Source of the DNA: Bugula neritina | Lineage: Eukaryota > Bryozoa > Gymnolaemata > Cheilostomatida > Bugulidae | DNA length: 64,000 nt | Reading direction: 5' to 3' | NCBI GenBank assembly: GCA_964035545.1 | Contig: OZ037766.1 | Location: 786,501 to 850,500 of the forward strand | Shown here: positions 34,098 through 49,100 of the stretch, piece after piece | Layout of the letters: each line of letters opens with the position of its first letter | Position numbering within the stretch: position 1 is the first letter of the stretch | Program-made: the position numbers and the translations under genes | Notes under the pieces: model-generated | What the model saw: only the letters and a program-made list of their open reading frames with translations | What the model was told of the DNA's origin: nothing | Database searches by the model: none

Positions 34098-34188
34098 ATA
34101 AATGTGACTGTCAGGGATTCTATAAGCTCCACCCACCTGTGTTCCACTAGTGTGTCAGTAGATAATACTTGTGTGTTTATTTTAGATG

Positions 34189-34256
34189 GGATGTACCCAC
34201 TGAACTGAAACTATAACCCCTATAAGGGGTTATAGTTCAATGGATGTACCTACTGA
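34189..34256. repeat. Palindromic insertion flanked by a 15-bp duplication, unit B only
   Basis: A 38-bp insert (34204-34241) contains a perfect 13-bp inverted repeat (arms 34209-34221 and 34225-34237, AACTATAACCCCT). It is flanked by GGATGTACCCACTGA and GGATGTACCTACTGA; units A and C have a single copy of that word and no insert. Confidence 0.75.
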
Positions 34257-34769
34257 GAAAGAGTATGTTGGAGTTATCATCACTTGCTACAGTATCTCTG
34301 TACATCAACTAGATTATAGACAATACAGTAACAAGAATTTACTACTAAGAGGTCAATAGTTAAACACTATTAGTGGATACTGGCCAATTATTGGCTGGAT
34401 ATTTGTATAGTATTATTATTGTTATGATTGTCTAAGTGGAGATAACCACTAATAAGTTTTGTTGCACTGTATAATTTATTCTTTTTTCAATTTATTGTTA
34501 TTTAATTACTATATTAGTGACAGTTACTGTACCTGTCACACCAGTTGACATGTGTCACTTTGTTGACATGTATACAGCAGGTGCTTCTCATAGCTTGATA
34601 GTGACAGACAGTGTAAATATCCAACACTTGGTCTGCTAACTATTACCAACTATAATGTAGGATCTATTAACTGATGTAAAAGTTTTCCAATGTACATTAA
34701 AAGCTAGGAGTTGTCTCCTATATTCACTGTGTCTAAAGTGAGTGCAAGAAACTGCTACTCTGAGGAATA

Positions 34770-35068
34770 ATCATGTGACCACCCACTAAGTAATCATGTG
34801 ACCACCCACTAAGTAATCATGTGACCACCCACTAAGTAATCATGTGACCACCCACTAAGTAATCATGTGACCACCCACTAAGTAATCATGTGACCACCCA
34901 CTAAGTAATCATGTGACCACCCACTAAGTAATCATGTGACCACCCACTAAGTAATCATGTGACCACCCACTAAGTAATCATGTGACCACCCACTAAGTAA
35001 TCATGTGACCACCCACTAAGTAATCATGTGACTACCCACTAAGTAATCATGTGACCACCCACTAAGTA
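34770..35068. repeat. 23-bp minisatellite, 13 units (unit B)
   Basis: Same unit as at 1388-1571; nearly homogeneous, with one C-to-T variant in the penultimate unit. Confidence 0.95.
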
Positions 35069-36552
35069 AGTTTGTCTCCATGACAACTAATAACAGAGAC
35101 AGGAAATAACTAAACCTCACTCTGATACTAGTACCACGTTACTCCTTGTTATTGAGCAATGTCTAATAAGTAATATCAATATAATAAAGATAATACATAA
35201 TATATTCACCCTGGGGTAGCAGCTACTTAGCATATTTTAGTGTCAACCTTTTAATGGCTGCTAACACTTTAGAGAAAGAAACTTGTTTGTTTAGTGATAA
35301 AATATCCCAAACACTTGAGTGCAGATTAAATATTCCAAAAGATTTATTGGTATAATTATAAATATTATGAAGATAATGTTAATTACTTTAAAGTGACAAC
35401 TTAACATATTTTAGTGCCAACCTTTTCTGGTTGACAACATTTTAGAGAAAGAACTTGTTTTGTAGATAAAATATGTCATTACTTGCATGTAACTTAAATA
35501 TCCCAACACTTTCGTTAGCATAACTATAAATATAATACAGTTTGACATATTCCAGGGTAGTTTGGTCACTCAAGTATTACTCTATACTTAATGATGTCTC
35601 ACACAGTCCAACTCTTGTATATAATCATGTACCACTTTACTCTCCCTTCCAGACTAGAGGTTAAAGTCAGCTATCCTACCTGCTGCCTATTATTCTACTC
35701 AGCTGCTGGTAGGAAGTGGAATATTCTAACCAATAAGACTGCAGTAAAGTATTTTCTGCCTTGCTCTAAGCTCTAAGCTCATTTATGTAGTGTTTGTGTC
35801 AATCTGGTAAAGCAGTGTCCATATTACCCCATGACTCATTCATACTATCTCATAGTCTTATATTATGTAATGTAGCATATAAACATGAGTAGACTCAGAC
35901 TGTCAACAAACAGATATGAGTGAGAAGTTGTGAGAAGAGATGGGACAGAGGCTACAGGGTCTCAACATGCAGTGAGAATGCTGAAGGGGGAGACAACATC
36001 AACTGTTAGATAAAGTAACATTTGATAGAGTAGTGAGTTAGTTGACACTCTAAGATGTGTACATTAGCTACACCAACATTGATATAGTGGGGACTTGACT
36101 GTGAAATAGACTGAGTGAGTCAGTCATAGTGAATAGTCAGCAATAGTTACTGGGACTGTAAGTCAGCTCAAAGACATGGGCAGCGGGTGTGATGGAAAAT
36201 TTTTATCTGTAAAACAAAACTGATGGAAAATATTGTTATCTAAAGCTGCATTATGAAGTATTATACAAACACTATTTAGCTGATAAATGTATTAGATGAA
36301 GCTTAAAGTCCCAAGGTGAAGGGGTGTGTTTTATAAACTGTGTTACTAAGTTTTAGATTAAGTAAATAGAGGAGGAATATTTCTGAGCTGTTATCTTCAT
36401 ATTTGTCACTTGTTAAATATAAATATATAATAGTTGAGATAAACTTTCTCATGTGATATAATGTAGTCTAGAGTTATATTGACTATTTCTACAATACTCA
36501 GGTTGGGTCACCTGACAGCCCACATGTATCAACACTACAACACATGTAGGTA
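35069..36552. other. Unit B intergenic region upstream of the lost TRIM gene
   Basis: Collinear with 1572-3073 of unit A. No gene seen. Confidence 0.5.
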
Positions 36553-36612
36553 CAGCTATATTAAATGTGTCTGAAATGAGTGCAAGAAGCTGTTGATCTG
36601 AGGAATAATCAT
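36553..36612. other. Deletion scar replacing the TRIM gene in unit B
   Basis: Sequence matching unit A up to about 3073 is joined to sequence matching unit A from about 8395, removing about 5.3 kb. At the join lies about 45 bp of filler (TGTGTCTGAAATGAGTG ... GAGGAATAATCAT) that resembles the stretch just before the minisatellite (about 1348-1391 in A). Confidence 0.7.
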
Positions 36613-36797
36613 ATCAATACACACATGTCAAATATAATATATTGTGTTCTACTCACAGCTGTAATAATACTTTAGTATAATATTATATATTCCACAGGAC
36701 TAACACTGCTTATATGTAGTATTTTATGTTGATTAGTAAATATTATGTAACATATTCACTCTGCTATTCTGTCACTACTCTGTAGTCATATTCACTC

Positions 36798-36803
36798 AAT
36801 AAA
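36798..36803 (+). terminator. Orphan poly(A) signal of the deleted TRIM gene
   Basis: AATAAA in the 3' flank that survived the deletion; homologous to 8587-8592 and 57247-57252. Confidence 0.6.
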
Positions 36804-37234
36804 GTTTGTTTGTTTCTGACTGGTTTATGACTCATCTACCTACTTAGTCATAATAATTTAAATATTTCTCTCTACAACAATAGCTCTTTTATTTGAGAGG
36901 TAAATAATGAGTGTGTTTCAGCTCAACATGAGTCTAGTTACTTCCTTATCAAGTAATAGCTGTATATAACTTGTGAGTTTAAATGGCTGGTACAGAGTAG
37001 ATCAAATATTCCTGCAGATATCATGTGTTTTATAAGTATTGTATATAAAAAGAGTTACTGCAATAAATTGTAGAGCTGCGGCTATTCTTAGCAAGTTTTT
37101 CCTTCAATAGTTTAATAATAGCCTCAGAAACTATATTATGTAGTTTGTGTGTGAATATGTCCCAGTATGTGGGAATTGCTGTTTGTTGGTAAAAGACAAC
37201 TCCAATCTCACCAATTATCCATGTTTAGGGAATA

Positions 37235-37493
37235 CCACACTTTGCCATAACATAAAATGTCAGCCAGACTTTTACAAGTGTTCGAGTTTCTTGTACGGCG
37301 TTGTGGTACGTTAGGATCTAGCACTGTTTGTTTCAAAAAAGTTGTGGCTGGCTCCTATTGGACAGGCAGACGTTCCCCTCACTTCATTGGATATAAATGA
37401 AGTGTCATCGATCATACCTAGTAGGGCACTTTGAGAACTTCAGTCGGACATATTAAAAATGGCTGACATTTTACGTTACGGCCTACGATGTGG
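37235..37493. mobile_element. MITE-like element (unit B copy)
   Basis: Orthologue of 9024-9282 with the same inverted ends. Confidence 0.55.
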
Positions 37494-38492
37494 CAGAGTG
37501 TGTCTAGGGGGATAGTCTAACTGCCATACTGAAGTTGGTACCAGTGTAAGACAACTCCAGTAATTTAATTTAAATTTATCTTGTTTCAGTATTTATATCA
37601 TGTATAAGCAACCCGAGTGCAGTAGTTTGGGAGATTGAGTTCGAAGTTGGGGGTTTGGGGTTTCCAGTCTAAGTCCTTAACTCTACACTTGAGAACCACA
37701 AACTTGCTGCACTTGATCACCCCCAACTCGGAGCTGCTTATAGAAAGATTATTTTCTTGTATATGCACCATGCAGTGTGTGCTCTGCAATGCTTCACATC
37801 TAATATTATATTATTGTCCAAGCCTGTCACGTGACTTACATTATGGTTGTAGGATTGCATTGCATTCCTCTTTTCTGTATATAATTCACTAGCATTTATA
37901 TTTATATTTGAAAACTGAAGAACATGTCTAGCCATCACCAGCAATGTTTCTATATTTCATTCCCATTCAAAAGGTAGAACATTGTATCAAATACCAATAT
38001 TGTGAATAACTAAATTAGTGCATTTTTAATAAAATTAAAAAACATCAAATACAAATTATCAATTGAAGCATATTATTGCATAGAAATATGATCCCAAAAC
38101 TTGCATAAAATATTTTACATATAAAAACCTAAAACATTGTTCATAGCTCAACATGAAATAGAAATAATAAAAATATATAGTCTATAGCCAATATAAATGT
38201 TACCAGATATGCTAGTCACTAGATATGTACTATTAACTATATACAAACATGGATACTGTTTCAATATATTTACCTGCTAAAAGTACAGGTGAATAATATG
38301 ACATAAGAATATTATACATTTCAGATCTTGATACTCACTATGCTAATTGTAAATAGAGAGAATATTTAATGATTACTCCGCAATGTAAACATTCTAAGCT
38401 GAGAACTACATCCACATTGTCACATACTGATAATTTATTTCTCTAGCAATGTCAGTGTTTCCATAGCAACAACATTTCAAACAGAGTAGACT

Positions 38493-40415
<1,923 letters not shown>

Positions 40416-40496
40416 CTACAAATTCTTGTCTGATTATACCTCAACAATAACATTGAGTTAGTATAGAAAAAGACTAATGCTGTCTATATTGTGATG

Positions 40497-40800
40497 TCAT
40501 ACTAAGAGTATATATAATTCAGTAACTTACATTATCATACTAAGAGTACATATTATTCAGTAACTTACATTATCATACTGAGAGTACATATAATTCAGTA
40601 ACTTACATTATCATACTAAGAGTATATATAATTCAGTAACTTACATTATCATACTAAGAGTACATATAATTCAGTAACTTACATCATCATACTAAGAGTA
40701 TATATAATTCAGTAACTTACATCATCATACTAAGAGTATATATAATTCAGTAACTTACATTATCATACTAAGAGTACATATAATTCAGTAACTTACATTG
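40497..40800. repeat. 38-bp splice-donor minisatellite, about 8 units (unit B)
   Basis: Same unit as at 13734-14414, each with CAGTAACTTAC on the + strand (GTAAGTTACTG on the kinase strand). Confidence 0.92.
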
Positions 40801-42580
40801 TCAAGTTTGACAGGTGCATGCCAATGAGTCACAAGATGTCCTCTTCTTGTCTATGGTGACTAGAAAGTGCAGGTACTCTTGGTGTCTGTCTGCAGAATTT
40901 GACTTCACTGTTTTACTGCTATGACTCAACTCTCCTCTCCTCACCACTGTAGATATACACCCCTAGACAAGAAACAATAAGTTACGTCTCTAATCAGTTA
41001 CCATTGATTAAAAAGGGTGGGTTGCACCTCTGTGTATTTGTAGCTGTGCTTGCTAGTTTCTATTTTAAAGCTGAGAATTGCCTCAAAATATTCGCACTTA
41101 CTTTTAGGGCCTATGTAGTTATTGAAATGGTACGGAACTGGGGTGTTTAAAATTCGTGAAGATATTAAATGTAATCATTCGGTCTCACTCTCAAAGTCAA
41201 TGCATATAGACTGCTATGTTAATTTGAATATTCAATTTAGCTATTGGCAAAGATGATGGAGAACCTAAAAACAGTATAGAATGTTGACAATTTTTTTTTA
41301 TGCTAACTACTAGAGAAAGCCTCTTAGTTATAACATGATCCTATTAGTATTAATATTATGATATCATAAATATGATACCATGACACTGGCAGTACTGTAA
41401 CGTGAAACTGAGGTATCACTGTTACAACTGACTGTATAGTGTATAATAATATAGCTAAGCACTGAGTGGTTTACTATAACAGTATTATATGCATTTAACT
41501 TATGGTAATTACCTTGTAGATGACTGCTCTCGTTCTGATACGTCTACATGAAGCTGGGTCTTACAGAGAAATGACTTCGGATAGCTTTTAGATGCAGCAA
41601 GACTTCCTGCCGGTTAGGTCCACATCAGCTAGCCCAGGATAGTTTGCTGTATTTACAAGGATGGCTGCATCTCCATACAAGGATAAGGCCACGTAGCTGC
41701 AAGTCAGCTTTGAAGTTGATATTAATGGCAACTGTAACAGTGTCTGGTAGACGGAAGTCAAAATGTAATTAATATTATGGCAAACCTAGTAATTGCTACA
41801 GACAATGGAATTTAGCGTGTATGTCCCCATGATATTAATCATCTTTAGTCTGTATTTAAATACAATATTAATGAAATGGAAGTTGGGATCAAAGACTTTC
41901 AAAGAGATAAGATCAAGAATGTGAATTTGAATAGTTCCATCACAACAACAGTAACCATAAGCCATAAGGCATAAGCATAACGAATGGTAACTGATTTAGG
42001 TCTCTGGTCATGAATGCAGGATTGAAAAGTAACCCTTAATAGCAAAGTACCACTACTAACTCTAAGATTAAGAGTAAGTCTAAGTTAGTATAACTATAAG
42101 TCGGTAAGTATTAGTATAAGTATAAGTTATAAGTAATTAAGTTACAAGTATAAGTATAAGACTAAGACTAAGTTATTAGTTAGTGAAAGTATAACTATAA
42201 CTCTATAATTATAACATTGAAAAATCAGAAAGCGCTAGTTCCTAAAATACAAGTTAATCTTCAGTTTTATTATTCGACGACAAATAGTATAACTATAAAA
42301 AGTTAAAAAAAAGAATATTTCATACTCATGGTCATCTTTTAAAAAGTAATTCCAACTGATGATGCACGTGTAAACATTAAAGAGCGGAAACGGATATGGT
42401 AATGGGCGTGTACTTCTAGCCCTTATGAAGGCAAGGTTGCTGGTTGCTGGTTTTTATTGCTTGCTATTCTTTGCTGCTGCAGAATAATCACTAAGCTGAC
42501 TTAAATGTTTAGAACACAGGCTATGCATGCTGCTAAATGAGAAAACAAATGAAACTACCCGCTATAGATATTAATACTAT
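40801..42580. other. Unit B tail, non-coding
   Basis: Collinear with 14415-16166. The possible relic exon (about 41517-41553, - strand) is also present, again with an upstream in-frame stop. No gene seen. Confidence 0.4.
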
Positions 42581-43195
42581 ATAAATGTGACTGTCAGGGA
42601 TTCTATAAGCTCCGCCCACCTGTATTCAACCAGTGTGTCAGTAGATAATACTTGTGTGTTTATTTTAGATGGGATGTACCTACTGAGAAAGAGTATGTTG
42701 GAGTTATCACCACTTGCTAAAGTATCTCTGTACATCAGCTAGATTATAGACAATACAGTAACAAGAATTTACCACTAAGAGGTCAATAGTTAAACACTAT
42801 TAGTGGATATTGGATATTGGCTGGATATTTGTATAGTATTATCAGTGTTATGATAGTCTAAGTGGAGATAACCACTAATAAGTTTTGTTGCATTGTATAA
42901 TTTATTCTTTTTTCAATTTGTTGTTATTTAATTACTATATTAGTGACAGTTACTGTACCTGTCACACCAGTTGACATGTGTCACTTTGTTGACATGTATA
43001 CAGCAGGTGCTTCTCATAGCTTGATAGTGACAGACAGTGTAAATATCTAATACTTGGTCTGCTAACTATTACCAACTATAATGTAGGATCTATTAACTGA
43101 TGTAAAAGTATTCCAATGTACATTAAAAGCTAGGAGTTGTCTCCTATATTCACTGTGTCTAAAGTGAGTGCAAGAAGCTGCTACTCTGAGGAATA

Positions 43196-43287
43196 ATCAT
43201 GTGACCACCCACTAAGTAATCATGTGACCACCCACTAAGTAATCATGTGACCACCCACTAAGTAATCATGTGACCACCAACTAAGTA
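43196..43287. repeat. 23-bp minisatellite, 4 units (unit C)
   Basis: Same unit as at 1388-1571; the last unit has CCACCAACT instead of CCACCCACT. Confidence 0.93.
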
Positions 43288-44350
43288 AGTTTGTCTCAAA
43301 CCCAGTTTCCATGACAACTAATAACAGAGACAGGAAATAACTAAACCTCACTCTGATACTAGTACCACGTGACTCCTTGTTATTGAGCAATGTCTAATAA
43401 GTAATATCAATATAATAAAGATAATACATAATATATTCACTCTGGGGTAGCAGCTACTTAACATATTTTAGTGCCAACCCTTTAATGGCTGCTAACACTT
43501 TAAAGAAAGAAACTTGTTTGTTTTGTGATAAAATATCCCAAACACTTGAGTGCAGATTAAATATTCCAAGAGATTTATTGGTATAATTATAAATATTATA
43601 AAGATAATGTTAATTACTTTGAAGTGACAACTTAACATATTTTAGTGCCAACCTTTTCTGGTTGACAACATTTTAGAGAAAGAACTTGTTTTGTAGATAA
43701 AATATCTGATTACTTGCATGTAACTTAAATATTTACACACTTTTATCAGCATAACTATAAATATAATACAGTTTGACATATTCCAGGGTAGTTTGGTCAC
43801 TCAAGTATTACTCTATACTTAATGATGTCCCACACAGTCCAACTTTTGTATATAATCATGTACCACTCCACTCTCCCTTTCAGACTAGAGGTTAAAGTCA
43901 GCTACCATACCTGCTGCCTATTATTCTACCCAGCTGCTGGTAGGAGGTGAAATATTCTAACCAATAAGACAGCAGTAAAGTATTTTCTGCCTTGCTCAAT
44001 CATACAGTTTATATCTAATACTGCAGAGAGCTTGAAATATCATAGAAAATGGCCTTCCTTGTCATAATAGATACCAGGTGTGATCATTTGTAAAAGCCTG
44101 AAGAGCAAGCTTCAGTACAAAATTTCTTTTGTGAATTTCCAGTTTAAAAACCTCATTATCTGAATAGATATCACATTATTTGACAGATGCCTGTTCTTAT
44201 GGAAATATTTGGTGGGCGTGTCCGTGTCGTAATCGAAGTGTGTTGTCACATTGACTTAATCAAATTAATCATGTTTGTTAACGGGGATTGAGAATTGTGG
44301 TCTTTTAACTACTTACTTATTTACTTAGTTGTTATTTAGTTTATCCAATC
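43288..44350. other. Unit C intergenic region upstream of TRIM copy C
   Basis: Collinear with unit A except that about 1 kb matching A's 2280-3220 is missing near 44000. No gene seen. Confidence 0.45.
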
Positions 44351-44473
44351 AAATGTTGATTTTTGGTGAAAGTTGTCACGTGACTTAGCAGTCCGTTTCA
44401 ATACTGCTGCACTATCTACACTCGCACAGAGATCACCTTTCAACCAACATCTTCTATATCAGAGCCGAAACTA
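44351..44473 (+). promoter_or_regulatory. Putative promoter and non-coding first exon of TRIM copy C
   Basis: Homologous to 3581-3708. The exon ends at a consensus donor (GTAAGT from 44474). The following intron reaches 52549 because it now holds a solo LTR and a complete Gypsy element, so it grew from about 0.26 kb to 8.1 kb. Confidence 0.5.
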
Positions 44474-44490
44474 GTAAGTTTGTAAAATAT

Positions 44491-44797
44491 TGTTATGTTT
44501 TCCAGAATTAGGGTTGATATGCAATCCAGAGAGTCTAGTTACTTGCTATAGAACTGCACCAGGATAAGTCGAGTGAACGAGTATATATTTTAAACACAAT
44601 AATACATTATAAAAACGATACAAATACATCTGACAATTTACACATCTAGACTATTCAGCACTCTAACTTCGACTGACTAACAGCGGGAAAACTATAATTG
44701 CTGCTAACTATTAAACACGCTAATTGGCTATCAATTGTTCCGGGTCAATTACGCGACCCTGCATGTTGTGCTGCTGGTAGCTCCACGAGCCACCACA
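44491..44797 (-). mobile_element. Inverted solo LTR of the element-2 family
   Basis: 307 bp; reads TGTTATG to CCACCACA, the reverse complement of the element-2 LTR with clear divergence. Flanked by ATAT on both sides (4-bp target duplication). It sits 17 bp after the TRIM donor site and 20 bp before the full-length element, in the opposite orientation. Confidence 0.9.
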
Positions 44798-44817
44798 ATA
44801 TTGTAATTTACTTTTAT

Positions 44818-45123
44818 TGTGGTGGTTCGTGGAACTACCAGCAGCACAATATGTAGGGTCGCGTAATTGACCCGGAACAATGGATAACCAATTAGCGTAG
44901 TTGATAGTTAGCAGCAATTGTAGTTTCCCGCTGCTAACGCAGTCGAAGCTAGAGTGTGAAATAGATTAGATGTGTAGCTTGTTTGAGATAATGTATCGTG
45001 TTTTTCTAATGTATAGTTGTGTATAAAATATACTCGTTCACTCGACTTAACCTGGTGCAGTTCTATAATAGATGAATAGACTCTCTGGATAGTACATCAA
45101 CCCCAAAACTGAAAATTATAACA
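44818..45123 (+). repeat. 5' LTR of Gypsy element 2
   Basis: 306 bp, TGTGGTGG to ATAACA. TATA box TATAAAA at 45022-45028. Confidence 0.93.
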
Positions 45124-45124
45124 G

Positions 45125-45142
45125 TGGTGGCAGCGGTGGGAT
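45125..45142 (+). other. Primer binding site of element 2, tRNA-Leu type
   Basis: TGGTGGCAGCGGTGGGAT, one base after the LTR; complementary to a tRNA-Leu 3' end as in element 1. Confidence 0.8.
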
Positions 45143-45154
45143 AGTGCATCCAAG

Positions 45155-46114
45155 ATGGAGACTGAAAATGCTGGAACTCAACCACCGACAATCGAAGGTG
45201 AGCGTAGAGACAATGCTGTAGAGACAATGCCTGTTAACCATGTAGTAGAAGAGCGAAGGGTTCCACGAGAACTAGCTGAATACCACTACAGGTTAAAGGC
45301 GCCCACCTTCACGGGTGAAGAGGAGGTGGAACAATTCATCCAAGAGTTTAGCGACGTAATGGACGTCGCTCAGTGGCCCCCTAGGGTGGCCCTGCTGAAG
45401 CTTAGAATGGCATTGATGGACAAAGCCAAGCCCTATGGGCTGGGCGTAGACATTGATAATATCTTTGCTTCTCTGCGGGCCCGCTTCGGCCTCTCGGCTA
45501 CAGATGCCAGGGCCCGATTACAGAGGTTGCGGCGTGATCCCCGCACCCCGCTGCGGGAGCATGCCGCCGCGGTCATGAAGCTGGCACAGATCGCGTACAG
45601 CGACTTGCCCCCAGTCAACCGTGAGAGGTACACCCTCGACGCTTTCATAGCATCTGTCGACGATCTGGGTCTCCACCACCAGTTTCTAGCTAGGGGAGTC
45701 ACCACCGTTGAAGATGCTCTGACTGAGGGGGAAGCTTACCTCCTAGCTAACCAAATGCATAAAAGTCGCGGAAGCTCCCGCCAGGTGGAGATAGACCGCG
45801 CAGACACGGCCGCGGGACAAGGGGAGGAAACCCCCGCCGCGGCTACCGTGTCCCAGTTGGCGACGGCATCAAAAGTCACTCAACTGACGGACATGCTAGC
45901 CAAGCTGATAGCAACACTGACACCACAAAACCCAGTGAGTACCGCCCCTGAGCCCATGCGGCCATCGGCGCCGCCACAGGGAGAAACAGTCAGTTTTTGC
46001 TGGGAGTGCGGAAATCAAGGACATTTCCGCCGATATTGTCCCTTCCTAAATCAGGGGTTAAACTACCGCGGCCCGCAGATGTTCCCACCTTCCGCGGGCC
46101 GACGAAACCTCTAG
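45155..46114 (+). CDS. gag: Gag of Gypsy element 2
   Basis: 319 aa from the first ATG after the PBS. It shares with element 1 the region PTFTGEEEVEQFIQEF, the RARFGLSATDARARLQRLRR block and a CCHC knuckle (CWECGNQGHFRRYC). It forms the particle and binds RNA. A donor-like GTGAGC follows codon 14 (45198). The 3' end overlaps pol and carries the frameshift signal. Confidence 0.93.
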   Translation: METENAGTQPPTIEGERRDNAVETMPVNHVVEERRVPRELAEYHYRLKAPTFTGEEEVEQFIQEFSDVMDVAQWPPRVALLKLRMALMDKAKPYGLGVDIDNIFASLRARFGLSATDARARLQRLRRDPRTPLREHAAAVMKLAQIAYSDLPPVNRERYTLDAFIASVDDLGLHHQFLARGVTTVEDALTEGEAYLLANQMHKSRGSSRQVEIDRADTAAGQGEETPAAATVSQLATASKVTQLTDMLAKLIATLTPQNPVSTAPEPMRPSAPPQGETVSFCWECGNQGHFRRYCPFLNQGLNYRGPQMFPPSAGRRNL

Positions 46115-49100
46115 GGAAGAAGAAACGCAGGTCACCCAGACGGGTACCGCGTACTGGCAACCAACAGTGGCAACAGCCACGACGGACCAGCAAGGGGCTT
46201 CGCCCCGCGGCTGCCTTTTCTATGCCCCTTCACAACAGATTTACAGGGCTACAAGTCCAAGAATCTGGATGGGAGCACACAAAGGTAGCTGAGAATCTAG
46301 CCTCGGCACCCCCGAGGCCTGCCTATCACCGCCCCAAGAGACCTCCTTCGCGACCCAAAGCGAGGGGGGTACTCCCTGCGAGAGTAAGGCCTGAAGGGAG
46401 AGTTCAGGTGCAGCCCCATGGGAACAGCTATTTCTTGCCCGGCAAACTAGAAGGCAAAGCTGTTACTTTTCTCATTGATTCGGGCTGTACCACAAACCTC
46501 TTAAGCCGCCAACTCTTCGACACCCTCAGTGCTAGGGTCAGGGGCGAGATGGAAGCATACGAAGGGGAATACGGCACCCTAGCTGACGGGTCATGCCTTC
46601 CCTTCTATGGTATAATTGAGCTGACGGGACGAGTCCGTGATCAAACGATCCAAGAGACGTTTATCGTCAGTCAGCTCAAGGAGGATGCTATCCTCGGGAT
46701 GCCGTTCCTTAAACGGCACGGATGTCACATAGATTTTAGCAGATCTGCAATGATGATGTCCGGGCGGGAACTCGCCTGCGTCGACAAGTTCGGCTGCCCT
46801 TTAGTGGGAGGTGTGCAAGTGGTACGCAACCGTACCATACCAGGCCGCTCCCGGGCTACCATCCACTGCAGGGTGAATAGTAGCCGGATCTCTGGACTCG
46901 GGGTGGTTGAAGGCGCGCACGAAAAGATCCAACTTGCCAGCAGTCTGAATCAGCTGACTGAGCAAGGGGAGATCTTAGTGCAGTGCGTCAACCCCTTTAC
47001 CGAGCCGATCAAGCTCCCGGCTGGGTCGATGCTGGGCCGTTTTCACTCTGTTCAAGAGGGAGACGTAGGCCCGTCGCTGGGTGATGCGACAGAGGCACTC
47101 CCTCGACACCCTATTCAGGGACGAGGGACAGTCCCAACACATCTCCGGGAGTTATACGAAACAGCCAGTGGCGGCTGCGCGAGTAACAGAGAACGCCAAG
47201 CTATGGCCAAGTTACTACGCGACTACGGTGATGTGTTCAGCAGCGGGGAGCATGACGTGGGACTGACTGGAATTGTCAGACACGAAATACCGCTGACTGC
47301 AGGGACAGTCCCTGTCCGGCAGCCCACACGCAGGCTAGGGCCGGAGAAAGAGAAGGAGGTTAGCCGACAAGTACGGGATCTTCTGGACCGGGGACTGATA
47401 GAGCCCGCCCATAGTGCGTGGAGCTCGCCAGTCGTACTGGTCCGGAAGAAAGACGGCAGTTGGCGGTTCTGTGTGGACTACCGCAAACTCAATAGCGTAA
47501 CCATACAGGACGCCTACCCTCTACCTCGTATTGACGAGTCATTGGACGCTCTAGCCGGCAGCAAGTACTTCAGTACGTTAGACTTGCTAAGCGGCTATTG
47601 GCAGGTTCCTCTGAGTCCCGACGCCCAAGAGAAAGCGGCGTTTATCACACGGGACGGTTTGTGGAAGTGGAAGGTGTTGCCCTTCGGGTTAACCTCCGCC
47701 CCAGCCACCTTCCAGAGGCTGATGGAACAAGTCCTTAGCGGACTCCATTGGAAGACACTGCTGGTCTACCTCGATGATGTCATCGTAATCTCTCCAGACT
47801 TCGAGACACATGTCAGTCGTCTGCAGGAGGTTTTCGAGAGACTCCGAGGTGCCGGTCTTAAGCTCAAACCTTCCAAGTGCGCTCTGTTGCAGCCGGAGGT
47901 CAAGTACCTGGGGCACGTTGTCGGTCGAAACGGCGTGGCAACGGATCCCGAGAAGGTACGGGCAGTAGAAGACTGGGTCACCCCCCAAGATTTGACCGGA
48001 CTCCGGGCTTTCTTGGGGCTGGTAGGGTATTACAGGCAATACATACCAGACTTTGCGGGCATAGCCCAGCCGTTAAACCGGCTTACCGCAAAGGGAGTGA
48101 CGTGGCAGTGGACTCCAGTCGAACAAGAAGCGTTCGACCGCCTCAAGGGCTGCCTCCTAACGGCGCCCATCTTGGCCTACCCAGACCCCACTCTGGAGTA
48201 CATCCTAGACACGGACGCCAGTGACCAGAATGTTGGCGCTGTGCTGTCGCAAGTGCAGGAAGGCCGAGAAGTAGTAGTAGCCTACTACAGCAAGTCGCTC
48301 TCTCCCGCTGAACGAAATTACTGCACTACCCGCAAGGAACTGCTGGCAGTAATCAAGTCAGTGAAGCACTTCAGACCATACCTATATGGCAGGAAGTTCC
48401 GGCTGCGTACGGATCATGCCTCGCTGATCTGGTTGTGCAGGAGAGCAGAGCCCTCTAGTCAGGTCGCCCGGTGGCTCGAAATCCTAGCTGAATTCTCGTA
48501 CCGGATCGAACATCGACCGGGCAAGAGACACAGCAATGCGGATGGGTTGAGTCGCCGACCTGACAGAGGTTGCAAACAGTGTCTCAACATCGAGAGGAGG
48601 GATGGAGGTCCCCCGCGATGCGAGTTGGAGACGCTGGCTCATCACGGAGCACCGTTTGACTGGGATCAAGGTCAACTCAGGCAGAGAGTTGATGAGTCCC
48701 CGGAGGATGTGCAAAACCTCCGCGCCAACCCTGTACTGGCCGGTAATGTTCGAGAGCTGAAGAAGCTCCAAGAAGAACTGCCTGGAGTCGTGGCAGATGT
48801 ATACCGGGCCAAACGAGAAGGGCGACGACCCAGCGAGGAACGCATAAGACAGGGATGCGCCGAGTTCCGGCTATACTGTCAGCGTTGGGACTCGCTGCGG
48901 ATCGGGCAGGATGGGTTGCTAACCATCTCTCTAGCTGCCAGCGGCAGACACCCGGAAAGAAAGAGGGTAGTCTGCCCCACAGCCATCCGCCGTGAGTTGA
49001 TTTGGGATACTCACAAGCAGGCCCACGCAGGGGTCAAGCGAGTGATATCCAAATTACGACTCCGGTGGTATTGGCCGCAGATGGAGCGTGACGTCCGGCT

